Below, one piece after another: positions 35,899 through 47,521 of a DNA stretch of 64,000 nt. Source of the stretch: Macrobrachium rosenbergii (taxonomy: Eukaryota; Arthropoda; Malacostraca; Decapoda; Palaemonidae); NCBI RefSeq assembly GCF_040412425.1, contig NC_089742.1, forward strand, positions 81,665,539-81,729,538, in the 5' to 3' direction. Every line of letters begins with the position of its first letter. The stretch's first letter is position 1. The translations under genes were made by a program, and so were the position numbers. A model generated the notes under the pieces. That model was given only the letters and a program-made list of their open reading frames with translations, made no database searches and was not told where the DNA came from.

Positions 35899-36060
35899 AT
35901 GGATAAAAGATCAGCAAGGAAATATACTGCTAAATTTAAGCTGCAAATTGTAGCTGAAGCTGAGAAAACAATGTTCAAGCTGCTAATGACTATAAATTAT
36001 CGTGCATCGGCAACATGCATGAAACTCGACCTTAATCAAAATTGGAGAGAAAGTATTTTA
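35899..36060 (+). pseudogene. N-terminal HTH fragment of a pogo-like transposase (copy 1)
   Basis: The frame MDKRSARKYTAKFKLQIVAE resembles the N-terminal Psq/CENP-B-type helix-turn-helix of Tigger/jerky transposases (KFKLQVV.EAE then a W-R block, NWRESI). It continues open to 36144, but no catalytic core is present in the element. The sister fragment is at 56451. The element is therefore non-autonomous with a coding relic. Confidence 0.6.
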
Positions 36061-36168
36061 ATCAAAACTACTGGGAATGAAAGAACACATATTACTGCTG
36101 TTTTTAAACTGATAAACAATAAATACGTACAGCTCATATTATGATGAAATCAAGTGAGAATAGAAAAA

Positions 36169-36275
36169 AGTTAAGTATACCTTAGTTTAAACAGACCACT
36201 GAGCTGATTAACAGCTCTCCTGGGGCTGCCCCGAAGGATTAGACTTATTTTATGTGGCTAAGAACCAATAGAATG
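36169..36275 (-). repeat. Truncated SINE (same body as 5975-6550)
   Basis: Only the tail half is present: AGTTAAGTATACCTTAGTTT through GGGGCTGCCCCGAAGGATTA to GTGGCTAAGAACCAATAG. The sister locus near 56700 lacks it, and a short repeat AATAGAA brackets it, consistent with insertion of a 5'-truncated copy. Confidence 0.75.
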
Positions 36276-36583
36276 GAATACTGATTTTTTTTTTTTTACA
36301 CAAAACAAACATGGCCCCAAATGGCCAACGTCATCTATTAACCAAAAAAGAGCTAAATTAATTTCACATCAAGATGTATTTAAGTTATATTTTGACTTAA
36401 AAACACTTTGTATAACGAAAAATAACCTTGCCCCATATACATAAAGTATCTAGATTCATTTACGCTAACTAAAAGCAAGAAAAGAGCTCTGAACTGAGTT
36501 AAATACGGCAAAATAAACTTACCGCTTAACTGATTTCCAAACAAAAACATTGATCGCTATGATCGTAACTTATAATACAAAAG

Positions 36584-36586
<3 letters not shown>

Positions 36587-36638
<52 letters not shown>
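36587..36638. repeat. (AT)n microsatellite
   Basis: About 50 bp of AT. The sister locus near 57010 has only a short AT stretch, so this array expanded in copy 1. Confidence 0.95.
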
Positions 36639-36642
<4 letters not shown>

Positions 36643-36921
36643 CACAATATTATTGGATACAGTGAATTAAAGCATAACATTTTAAAAGATACATGGAAAA
36701 GATGCATATTCGTTACGTTGATGTTGGTATAATATGATATTAATATGTGAATATAGAGTACAATGCAGTATAGTGTAGGCTAAGTTAATTCTTGTTTGTT
36801 TTTCAATTTCTCTTTGTATTGAATTATCATAAGTCACTCTGCATGAACCTCCAGAATTAGCTATCAATAATTACTATACCCTGTGTGTACAGAGTATACT
36901 TTATAGTATAGGCCAGGCTAC

Positions 36922-39885
36922 TGTAAGAGCCCGACACCGTCTCTTCCAAACACGACTGCACCGCACCCTCCGCCTGAGCAGTCGTCTCCGCAGCCGGGCC
37001 GATTAATCAGACGTTACCCACATCTTGGGGGAGATTATTTGTAAGAGCCCGACACCATCTCTTCCAAACATGTGTGTGTTCGTGCGTTCGTCAATCGTCA
37101 TCCATCGGAGTGAACAAGACAAAACAAGAGCATCTCGTTTTCTTTCTCTAACGGAACGCGACTTCAACCATACAATATTTCCGTCTGTTTCTCCCTAACC
37201 ATTGTTGTCTTGATTTATGTACAATCACCGCTACTTGCACTGCCATGCACTCATAATGTTCCACCGAATCTTCTGTATCAAACTGTATGTATGTTTCTGT
37301 TTGTGAAGACGACAAACGTCTCGCCATTTCACATATATTATGCTACTGCATTGTATTCATTAATCTGTCTGGAATCTCATGCAATTGGCCATATGTAGAA
37401 TTTCCTGGCCTTTCCATTGATATATGTTTCATCACTGTATGTTAATCCTGTCTCTCAATATCGCCATATGTTTCTCTGCTGACAAACACTGATGCCCGAA
37501 TCTGTACCTCTGTTTTTACCTGTCTGTGTGTAGACGCTACTTTACCGCTCGCACGCGTCAATAACAGCTTCGAAGATTCTGTACATTTATCTCAGTAAGG
37601 AACTACCAATAAACCAGTTAACCCTCTGACGCCGAGCCTCTATTTACAAAAGTGTCTCCCGTATGCCGGCGGCGTTCGGGAGTTAGCCCCGAAGCGGAAA
37701 AAAAGTTTTTTTCAAAAAATCACAGCACGCTTAGTTTTTAAGATTAAGAGTTAATTTTGGTTCCTTTTTTTTTTGTCATTGCCTGAAGTTTAGTATGCAA
37801 CCATCAGAAATGAAAAAAATATTATCATATATAAATATTGAAATATATGACTGCAAAAAAAAAATTTCATATATAATTGTATACAAATAGCGCTAAGCAA
37901 AACGGTTAAAGCTAACACGTTATTTTTTTTCTTTGTATTGTACACTAAATTGCAATGATTTTGGTATATAACAAATTGTAAAACGATCAAAGCAACACAG
38001 AAAATATTATCACAAAATAATGCATGAATTAAATAGCATACGGACGTAAAAAAGTTTTTAAAAATTCACCATAAATCGAAATATTGTGCTAGAGACTTCC
38101 CGTTTGTTGCAAAATGAAGCTAATTGATTGAATATTACTAGACTGTAAGTGTTTTAGCTTACAATTGCAGTTTTCGACCATTTCGGTCGAGTTAAAGTTG
38201 ACCGAAAGTAGAATTTGTTCTATTTATCGTAATTTATATGAAAATATTTCAAAACTGATAAAAGGTACAACCATGAGTTATTTTTTTTTGTATTCTACAT
38301 GAAATTGCACACATTTTCATATATAAAACTTTATGTAACGACTAATATAAAACGGTGCAAACATTACGACAAAGTGACGAAAGAATTTCTGAGATGTTCG
38401 GCAGAGTTACCGCGCAGACGTAAGGAAAATGTTTTTTTCAAAAATTCACCATAAATCAAATTCACCATAAATCGAAATATTGTGCTAGAGACTTCCAGTT
38501 TGTTGCAAATGAAGGTACATGATTGAATATTACTAGGTTGTAAGAGTTTTAGTTTACAATTGCATTTTTCGATCATTTCCGTCGAGTTAAAGTTGACCGA
38601 AGGTTGAAATTTTGGCACTTATCATGATTTATATGAAAATTTTTCAAAACTGATAAAAGATACAACCATGAGTTATTTTCCGTTGTATTCTACATGAAAT
38701 TGTGCACATTTTCATATATAAAACTTTATGTAACGACTAATATAAAACAGTGCAAACATTATGACAAAGTGACGAAAGAATTTCAGAGATGTTCGCAGTT
38801 ACGGTTTTGTGGGCGTAAGGAAAAAAATTTTTTTTCTTTTTAAATTCACCATAAATCGAAATATTGTGCTAGAGACTTCCAGTATGTTGCAAAATGAATG
38901 TACATGATTGAATATTACTAGAATGTAAGACTTTCAGCTTACAATTGCGTTTTTCGACCATTTCAGTCGAGTTAAAGTTGGCCGAAGGTTGATATTTTGG
39001 CACTTACGTTGATTTATATGGAAATATTTCAAAACTGATAAAAGCTACAACCGTGATTTATTATCTGTTGTATTCTACATGAAATTGCGCACATTTCCAT
39101 ATATAAAACTTTATGTAATGACTAATATAAACCGGTGCAAATATTACGACAAGGTAACAAAAGAATTTCCGAGACGTTCGGCAGAGTTACCATGCGCAGA
39201 CGTAAGGGAAAAGTTTTTTCAAAAATTCACCATAAATCGAAATATTGTGCTAGAGACTTCCAATTTGTTCCAAAATGAAGGTATATGACTGAATATTATT
39301 AGAATGTAAGAGTTTTAGTTTACAATTGCATTTTTCTACCACTTCGGTCGAGTTAAAGTTGACCAAAGGTTGAAATTTTGGCACTTATCGTGATTTATAT
39401 GGAAATATTTCAAAACTGATAGAAGCTACAACCATAAGTTATTTTCTATTGTATTCTGCATGACATTGCGCACATTTCCATATATAAAACTTTATGTAAC
39501 GACTAATATAAACCGGTGCAAACATTACGACAAAATGACCAAAGAATTTCTGAAATTTTCAGCCGAGTTACCGCGCGGACATAAGGAAAAAGTTTTTTTC
39601 AAAAATTCACCATAAATCGAAATATTGTGGTAGAGACTTCCAATTTGTTGCAAAATTAAGGTAAATGATTGAATATTACTAGAATGTAAGAGTTTTAGCC
39701 TACAATTGCGTTTTTCGACCATTTCGGTTGAGTCAAAGTTGACTGAAGGTTGAAATTTTTTGTAGTCGACGTACGGTACGTCCACTCGGCACCCAACAGA
39801 CAATTTTAGTCGACGTATGATACGTCCAGTCAGCGTTTAAGGGTTAACAACCAGCCAGTATGTCACTCAATCTCCAGTCCTTACA
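36922..39885 (+). mobile_element. LTR retrotransposon remnant with piggyBac derivative inside
   Basis: It is flanked by CTAC at 36918-36921 and 39886-39889. It starts with a 5' LTR fragment (TGTAAGAGCCCGACACC, 36922 to about 36954) and a short internal remnant ending in a purine-rich TTGGGGGAGATTATT. A second LTR follows from 37040, beginning TGTAAGAGCCCGACACC and ending CAGTCCTTACA at 39885, so the LTR termini are TGTAAG...CTTACA. This LTR contains AATAAA (about 37608) and is interrupted by copy C at 37618-39847. Without the insert it is about 620 bp. No gag or pol remains. The sister locus at 57250 lacks the element. Confidence 0.75.
37618..39847 (+). mobile_element. Satellite-bearing piggyBac derivative, copy C
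   Basis: TTAA lies at 37618-37621 and 39844-39847. The left end is CCCTCTGACGCCGAGCCTC and the right end is CCAGTCAGCGTTTAAGGG. Five satellite units are seen (landmark at 38089, 38483, 38869, 39249 and 39629; spacing 394, 386, 380 and 380). The right subterminal direct repeats TAGTCGACGTACGGTACGTC and TAGTCGACGTATGATACGTC are present. No transposase. It is inserted in an LTR. Confidence 0.9.
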
Positions 39886-39988
39886 CTACCATATATGTAT
39901 ACTGTACATGGTATGGGTTTTTTTGGAACCTAGCACCATCATAAATAGGATAATACCTGGGGGTAAACATCCCCTGCAAAATATATAT

Positions 39989-39999
<11 letters not shown>

Positions 40000-40041
<42 letters not shown>
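40000..40041. repeat. (AT)n microsatellite
   Basis: A pure AT tract at the junction between the composite nest and a Penelope-like fragment. Confidence 0.95.
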
Positions 40042-40046
<5 letters not shown>

Positions 40047-40059
40047 CACACCTTACACA

Positions 40060-40221
40060 TCTCTGATGCTGTTTTATTCTATTTTCCAATGTTTTTCCAG
40101 TTTGACTAATATAAAAGTTATTAAAAGACTTATATGGAATTTGATATACATATCCTTTACTACTATGTAGCAATTTGTGTGTGTTTTCAAATCCAAAATC
40201 TTCAAGTAGATGGAGTATCAA
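40060..40221 (-). pseudogene. GIY-YIG endonuclease remnant, Penelope-like element
   Basis: The minus-strand frame reads GFENTHKLLHSSKGYVYQIP, then FNNFYISQTGKTLENRIKQH. This follows the GIY-YIG layout of Penelope-like elements (VY.I.C..C...YIGQTGR.L..RI.EH). The catalytic-region YIGQTG is YISQTG here, and the Cys pair expected after VYQIP is replaced by Tyr and Phe. Only the C-terminal nuclease part remains, the frame runs out into the (AT)n tract, and no RT is seen nearby. Confidence 0.6.
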
Positions 40222-41359
40222 TGAAGTTATTGTAATACGGTACTACAGATAGGTTTTTGTTATAAGTCCCTTTTTTCATAAATTTTGTTTTTTGTTACTT
40301 TTAATTTTTTTTTTACTTTTAATGCACTTTCTAATTTAGTTAAGATATTTTAATTTCCTGCTTATATTCCTAATCATATATTTCACCATCAATTTATCAA
40401 GAGCTACACAAATATTACTCTCAAAAACATGGATGTGAAGTCAAGCCCTCTTGAAACTTCAAGTTGTAACCTGCGACCTGGTCGTACATGTAGGTCTACA
40501 AGAAACCAATATTTATTTAACAGCAGCACTCTTATGTACAACATACTTGATTAATGTGTACTACACGTATTAAAACCTATTTCCTATTTCTTTTCCTTCA
40601 CACGTCTTAATTTACTTTATGCCATACAGTACAGTACTATTAAACAAATACAAAAAGTAATGAACTGCACTCCTAAAAAACTGCATTAATTTATAGCATC
40701 CAGGACTGACAAATTATTCAAGTATTAAGAGAGATAAAGTTTCACTAGAAAACTGTAGTACAGAAAAGTAGAAAAAGTGTTATAGGTGAAAAGTATCAGG
40801 AGTGAAAATATTTCAATGGTAAAGAGAAGTAAGGGTGAAGCAGTAGTATGAGTAAGCAGTGTGTTGACTGAAAGCAATGGATATGTCTTGAGTGCATGCA
40901 GGTTGAAAGAGTAAGTAGAACATGAGCAAACGAGCTAGATCCCCGAAACCAGCCTTCATACTACATCACCAAACTAGTTAACTATCACTAAAAACTAATG
41001 ATACATTTAGAACTTTGCTTGATGGACATTACAAAGTTTTTGAAAATTTATAGAAAACTATTTTACCATGCTACATTAAGAAAATACTAGAGAACAATGT
41101 GCAGTAGTAATTTAGTAGAAATATTACATAACAAAGAAGAATACCACTACTATTCAACTCATACAGCATTGCTTTCTTGCTCTTTACTTTTCTTCTAACC
41201 CTTTTAGTCTCTTTCTTCTTACTTGTTCAACTTATTTAACATTATCTTACTCAAATTTATTAGTCTTAATTAAGAACAAATCTGTCAAGTGTGCCCCATG
41301 AGTCAACAAAATGGCTCAGTGGTCATGTTAAGTAATGAGTAATGATCATAAAAACTTAC
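40222..41359. other. ATAD5 intron; nothing recognised
   Basis: AT-rich sequence without a supported coding frame or terminal repeat. Confidence 0.5.
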
Positions 41360-41529
41360 TGTGTTTGTGAGACAACTGCATTTCTCTGAAGAGGAACCAA
41401 AATTACTCCAAGCTTGAACATCCAGAAGAGATTGTCTTATATCACATTTGTTTACAGAGACAAGATTTTCAATATCACCCAAACAAATGTGCTGGCCATT
41501 CACTAAACATATCAACTGTAAGTGCTGAG
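41360..41529 (-). CDS. ATAD5: ATAD5/Elg1, exon for the AAA+ lid region
   Basis: The 170-bp exon has acceptor TTGCAG at 41530-41535 and donor GTAAGT at 41359. It encodes HLQLICLVNGQHICLGDIEN and CDIRQSLLDVQAWS and ends KCSCLTNT. The block CDIRQSLL..QAW corresponds to CDIR(Q/K)SILYLQFW in ATAD5, in the lid that follows the AAA+ core, and the Arg of CDIR is the sensor-2-like position. The exon starts with the last two bases of a codon whose first base ends the exon at 57984 (G|CT, Ala), and it ends in phase 0, matching 25976. Confidence 0.88.
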
Positions 41530-42012
41530 CTGCAACAAAATAAGAACACATATGACAAATTCCATCAAAGATAAAAGACATATAAGACAAGTATTTCTCC
41601 AATAAAAACACACAAAACTTACAACCAAAACAATGAGAAACTTAACAACTCTAGCAAAAGCTTACAATGACAGCAAATATTTTATCATTGGAATTACCTG
41701 ATTATACCATACCAAAATATAAATTATTATGTTCAACTAGTACAGTATTCATACACAAAAACACAGACCCACAAATTTACTTAAATTTTTATTTTATATG
41801 ACTATTACCAACAATTTCTGTAAAAACTTACATGGTGCATATGATGTATGTAGTAATGATGGTTGTGCATAAGTAAAAATTTATTTTAAATTACTGAATG
41901 GTGCAATGATTAAGTCTACAAACATCATTAATGGCTTTTATGTTTATTCACTTATATTATTGTTCTCAGTTTAATTAAATAAATATAATTTAAATAAATA
42001 AATATATATTTG

Positions 42013-42540
42013 CAAGTAAGCCTTCAATTATCAGGATCTCGACATTACCCAACACACTCAGACCAGGGACCAAGGCAGTGTTAGTTACACTGCTTACACT
42101 ATTAAACCTTACACTATTAAACAGATTAAGAAAGAGTTTCAGGGGGTGGGGAAGCACTCAAGAAGTTTCCAAGGCAGGGGATGGGTTGGATGGCTAGGCA
42201 CCACGGGAAAGGGGGGGTAGTAAGGTGGTGTTGAGGAACTCACTCAGAGAAGGGGTTGTTTTGGAAGGTGGGTGGAGCTGGGGAGCAGTTTCCCTGGCTA
42301 GGAGAGGATGCAGTGTTGAATGGTGAAGAGGGACAGGTACATTTCTGACATGCTAGAGCTTGTTTTGTTTTGTGCTGTTATGCTTATGATTTTATTAATT
42401 TATATTTTACACTATTCTCACTTATATTTTCACTGTACTTCCTAATTTTTTATTTTTACAGCCCAAAAGATAAACACAATAATGTGCATAGGGTACATAT
42501 ATAGGCACACTCATTCACTGGTGTTGTGAAACTGCTAAAG
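42013..42540 (+). repeat. Dispersed repeat, sister of 52629-53310
   Basis: It begins TGCAAGTAAGCCTTCAATTA and contains TTGTTTTGGAAGGTGGGTGG, then the TATTTTACACTATTCTCACT minisatellite block. The same order is found at 52629-53310. It is probably part of a pogo-like element whose other end I cannot fix. Confidence 0.6.
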
Positions 42541-43021
42541 CTGCTTTTATCTCATGTTTTTATATGTATTATTTTTCCACATTTTATTAAAGGATATGTA
42601 CACTCGGCAAGAAAAGTGAGGATACAGTTTTCTTAAATCTTCGGACATGTATTGCTAAATAATGAGACATCTGGTAACTTTAGAAAGGAGGAGCTTCAGT
42701 CTTATTGTGTGTGTTTTTGCTTGACCTCCTAAAACTTTCAATCATATTCTACGGTTCTGAAATCATTGATACTTAAATGCAGTAGTAAGCTTTACAGTAT
42801 TCGTTCAAGTTGTAATTTGCAGCGACAGTTCTGAGCAAAATAAACATTTTTCCACATAACCTACGAAGTAACCTTGCACATATGAATTTATGACACCACA
42901 ATGAAGGGAATGCTTGCATAATCGGAAACGCGATCTTCCATAATGAAATCAAGAGTTAAATTTGAGCTATGTCCAACGAAAAACTTGGGGAACAATAAAG
43001 GAACTAATGCAATGTTATGGT

Positions 43022-43139
43022 GAGAGAGAGAGAGAGAGTTGCTGTTGTGTAAGCCTAGGCCTATATGTAGAGCTACTCATTTCATTATTTTTTTCTTTTA
43101 GAGATTGATCGATACTATATTTGCATAGTATGCTTTAGC

Positions 43140-43206
<67 letters not shown>

Positions 43207-43305
43207 TGTTGTGTAAGCCTAGACCTACATGTAGAGCTACTCATTTCATTATTTTTTTTTTCTTTTGAGATTGAGTGATACTGTATTTGTACAGTATGTT
43301 TTAGC

Positions 43306-43382
<77 letters not shown>
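43022..43382. repeat. Tandem duplication with (GA)n at each junction
   Basis: A ~105-bp unit containing GCTGTTGTGTAAGCCTAG and TTTAGCAATGGAGAG occurs twice (about 43039-43143 and 43203-43307). It is bounded by GA tracts at 43022-43038, 43144-43201 and 43308-43382. The tracts differ in length. Glu-Arg and Ser-Leu open frames here are artefacts of the repeat. Confidence 0.9.
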
Positions 43383-43385
<3 letters not shown>

Positions 43386-43885
43386 ATGACAACGTTAAGA
43401 AACATCAAGTTACTTGTGTTTTCCCGCCAAAGTTATCGCGGTACTCCGCACATCATAGAGAACGCTCTTGCGGATTTAAATAGACTGGGTCAACCTGCCC
43501 TAGCTGTCACAACATTTACTGCCATTAATTCCAGCTGACCTTTAACACCGTGAAATACAAATATGAATCTGTTAAAATTAAGGAAATTATCATTACCTCA
43601 TATGATGATGCAATAATAAGCCTGTTCATGACGGAAAACGAGTAAATATTGCCGTTCTGATAAACAGTACTACACCGAGATATCCACACACTATCTTTTA
43701 GATCTCTATGAACGAAGTCATCTGAGAAATTCTGATTACTTCGGACATGCATGGGGTTTTTAAGTATCTGAACGTTTTTGTTTTGCAGATTTAACATATA
43801 TGATATAATTTGCATTGTATTTTCATATTCTAGAGCAAATTTACCGAGATTATGTGTTTTCTGTAAGAAAAAAATTAAAATTCGA

Positions 43886-44199
<314 letters not shown>

Positions 44200-44200
<1 letters not shown>

Positions 44201-45212
44201 GTAAACCAAGCAAAGCAAAAAGGGAAAATGGCAAACATGATACTGCACTAAGAAACACACACACACAAACGCAAACACTACGTACTGTAGAAACGGTAAC
44301 ATCAACATTGATTAAATGCCACACGTAGATGTAAACACACACACACAGGCATACAAGTAATTCATATACCCACATTTCTATTTCTGTTTTTTTTGTTACC
44401 ATCACAACTAGAGCATGTGGTTTATATTTACATTATTTTTCACAAAGAAAATTATGTTTTCATTATGAATTTTTATTGTACTGTCAATTTTATAGATGTA
44501 AATTAATTAAAATTGTTTTTATTGTAGTTAATGTTATTGTAATGTGATTTATTGTATTACTATTGTTTTGGATGACATATATCCGTCTGCACACTGTAAT
44601 AAAACAACATGATGCTATGTTCACATAATAGACTTTGTAGAGGTCACAACGAGTGATGGAAGGCCCTACAGCATACAACACTAACACAAGATATAACCAT
44701 AAAAATGGCAACAACACCTTTTAAATCATGTGCTTTCTAAACCCCCTTTCCACTTCTATCCCTGTAATCCGTATACCTGTTTTTTATTTCTGTTTTGTTT
44801 GTTGCCATCACAACCAGAACACGTGATTTATTTTTTCATTATTTTTCACAAAGAAAATTGTTTTCATTATGAATTTTTTTTGCAGTCACTTTTTATATTT
44901 GCAAATTTATTAAAATTGTTTTTACTGTACTTAATGTTATTGTAATTATTTATTGTATTATTGTTTTGGGGGCTACATATCCATCCACACGCTGTAATAA
45001 AACACCAAGAAGCTACGTTCAGATAATACACCTTGAAGAGGTCACGACAAGTGATGGAACAGCTGTGGTGTTGTATTCCCAGCAAATGGAACAGAGTTAA
45101 TCTTTGTTTTTGTACCCATCAACTAAATTTGGAAGAATATAGAAGATTCAGAAAATATTGTCAAACTAATAAGTTGATCAACAATCAAAAATCTGTAGAA
45201 TTCAAAGAAATC

Positions 45213-45216
<4 letters not shown>
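44200..45216. repeat. Diverged ~330-bp direct repeat pair
   Basis: Blocks such as TCACAAAGAAAATTATGTTT and TTATTGTATTACTATTGTTT at 44440-44660 recur in diverged form at 44840-45070 (with AACACCAAGAAGCTACGTTC against AACAACATGATGCTATGTTC). No coding region is seen. Confidence 0.6.

Positions 45217-45273
<57 letters not shown>
45217..45273. repeat. (AT)n microsatellite
   Basis: About 57 bp of AT. Confidence 0.95.
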
Positions 45274-45277
<4 letters not shown>

Positions 45278-45307
45278 CAATACTGTATACAGTATATATA
45301 CACACAG

Positions 45308-45657
45308 GCAGTCTCCTGTTTACGACGGGTCCGGCTTATGACGTTCTGAGGTTACAATGTTTTTCCAATATATTCATCAGAAATTATTTCCTGGTTTACG
45401 ACACAAGTTCTGGGGTTACCTACTCACCAGTGGCATCGGTTAACGGCGTTTTGGCTTTATGACGCTTGGCTAACGACATTGTTAACCAGATTTTCAGTGC
45501 AGATAACCCGTTAACGGTGCCTTTCAGCAGTTTATTGGCACTTTTGTCGCTGTTAAATGCCATTTTTTATCATAACTATTGTGAAGTTCTGGTTAAAGAC
45601 AATTTTTGGTTATTGACACTTCGTCGTGAACAGAACCCTTGCCATTAACCGGGGACA
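45308..45657. mobile_element. MITE with GTTTACGAC-type ends
   Basis: The left end is CAGTCTCCTGTTTACGACGG and the right end is CCCTTGCCATTAACCGGGGAC, an imperfect inverse. The interior has many TTAACGGC/GACACT blocks and no coding frame. Boundaries are approximate. Confidence 0.5.
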
Positions 45658-45693
45658 AACATACATGCATAAAAAATAAAATTTTCTCTTATC

Positions 45694-45698
<5 letters not shown>

Positions 45699-45740
<42 letters not shown>
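45699..45740. repeat. (GA)n microsatellite
   Basis: About 42 bp of GA, upstream of the GATTAGAGATGAAACATCAA dispersed unit. Confidence 0.95.
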
Positions 45741-45742
<2 letters not shown>

Positions 45743-46117
45743 TGAAGTGTTTATACATCGAAGCACAGTATGTAACTTGCTGGGGATGAGACTATGGTTG
45801 GGAGAAGAATGTTGAGTGTTGCCTATGTACGAAATTCGGATTTTAAATATTTTTACGGTGATTAGAGATGAAACATCAACAATGATAAAATATGCTCTTG
45901 TGTACTGTTATAATATGTGTGATAATCATAGTCAACTAAACTTGTAATGAAATACGGTACAATAAATCAAAGAGAAAAATATGGCAACATTACCTCCCTC
46001 ATCTGTCGTGAACTTGTTGGATTTTATTGGTGATTAGATCAATACAATATAAATGGATTCTGTAAGTGAAATAATGTGTTAAAGATATTTTGCAGTGTTT
46101 TCTCATTAAAGTATATG

Positions 46118-46120
<3 letters not shown>

Positions 46121-46191
<71 letters not shown>
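46121..46191. repeat. (GA)n microsatellite
   Basis: About 70 bp of GA. Confidence 0.95.
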
Positions 46192-46569
46192 ACAAAATTT
46201 TTTTAATAAATTTATGGGAGATGGTGAGGACTACCCACAAAAAGACATAAACCAAGAACTTACTGTAGTAAATTTTTTTTTTTTTTTTAATCATAAATGT
46301 ACTTGTACATAATCATGAAATAACTAACATGACATAACAAACCTAGCATTCTGTTTGGAGGTGCGTGTTCCGTTATTCTAAACTACCCAGTTATTTTAGA
46401 TATGTTCTATACAGTAGTACCATTCTAAGATACGTACCTGTACAGTAAATATCACTTCAAAATCATCGTACAACATAGGAAAATATCAATGTACGTAAAA
46501 TGTACACAAGTGCATTACAGTATGCACAGAACGATGTGTAAAGTTAGGCAGGTCAAAGAAAACGTGTGT

Positions 46570-47521
46570 CTGAATGATAGGGGATACTTAAGAGTAACAG
46601 TTGTAGGCTGGTACTTGAAATGATATTAGGGTGTTCTGGGATGATAGTTTGAGGTATATTTTTGTTTGAACTGTCAAGTTTGGCAATGAACTGTTAAAAT
46701 AGGCAGTTATAAGCATTTTAGGGGTTATATAGCCTACTTAAAGAGTAACAGTAGTAGGAGAATACTGTAATGTAAGGCTACTTTGGGTGTTTTGGGATGA
46801 TGGGTTGGGGTGTATTTTTTGTTTGAAATATCAAATTAAGCAATAAAATGTTAAAATTGGCAATTATAAGCATTTTAGTGGTATATAGCTTACTTAAGAG
46901 TAATAGTGGTAGAAGAGTCCTGTAATGCAAGGTTACTTTGGGTGTTTTGGGATGATGGGTTGGGGTGTATTTTTGTTTGAAATAATATTAAATTGTTTTA
47001 GCGTGATAATTTAAGTTATATTTTTGTTTGAAATATCAAATTATGCAGTGAAATTTAAAATATGCAGTTATAAGCATTTCAGTTTAAGGGGTACAGTGTG
47101 TCCTCGACTTAAAGCGCGGGATCTGTTCCAGCACTGCGCTGAAAGTTGATTTCCACCATAAGTCGATTTTTCGCTCCTGTATCAGCACTTTAGGTGCTGC
47201 AACTTGAGTTATGGCATCATTACTTGATGTTGCATCAAGTTACAGTGCTGTAAGCGCCATCAACTTGTTCCCTATTCTTGCCATAAATGCCAACAACGGT
47301 GTTTTTGGCGCCATAACTTGATGCACCATCAAGTTACGGGACTAAAACATCATTATGGTGCTGAAAGAGCCCCGTAAGATCGAATCGTTGGAAGTTGAGG
47401 ATGCACTAAGGTATTTGGCAGTTTTAAGAATTTTTTAGAGGGGATTTTTGAATTTCCATGGGTTTTACATTTCCGTGGTAGGTTCTGGAACCTAACCCCG
47501 CTTAAAAAATGGGGAGCACTG
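46570..47521. mobile_element. 3' remnant of a Tigger-type element with internal ~155-bp repeats
   Basis: Three tandem units begin near 46593, 46744 and 46898 (AGAGTAACAGT, then GGTGTTTTGGGATGAT and GCAATTATAAGCATTTTAG). The right end is ATGGGGAGCACTG (47521) followed by TA. The unit is related to 23840-23940 in Tigger B, and the right end is related to the element at 63796. A MITE is nested at 47094. The left boundary is unknown. Confidence 0.6.
47094..47406. mobile_element. MITE with CAGTGTGTCCTCGACTT ends
   Basis: The left end CAGTGTGTCCTCGACTT follows TA at 47092-47093. The inverted right end is AAGTTGAGGATGCAC, then TA. The comparable region at 63890 reads GGGGTACAAGGTATTTGGC on the opposite strand, which is an empty-site version. 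Confidence 0.75.

Larger units (their letters stand above)
35250..39996. mobile_element. Composite nest in a Tigger-type MITE, copy 1
   Basis: The outer MITE begins CAGTAAACCCCCTGTATTCT after TA (35248). Its right end is the degraded CATCCCCTGCAAAATATATA...GGGGTTTA near 39996. At the same internal position as in the sister copy (55809-57523) it carries a second element, CAGGTAGTGCTCGAGTTACG (about 35444) to AGGATAATACCTG (39959). That inner element in turn contains a SINE fragment and an LTR remnant, both absent from the sister copy. Confidence 0.75.
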
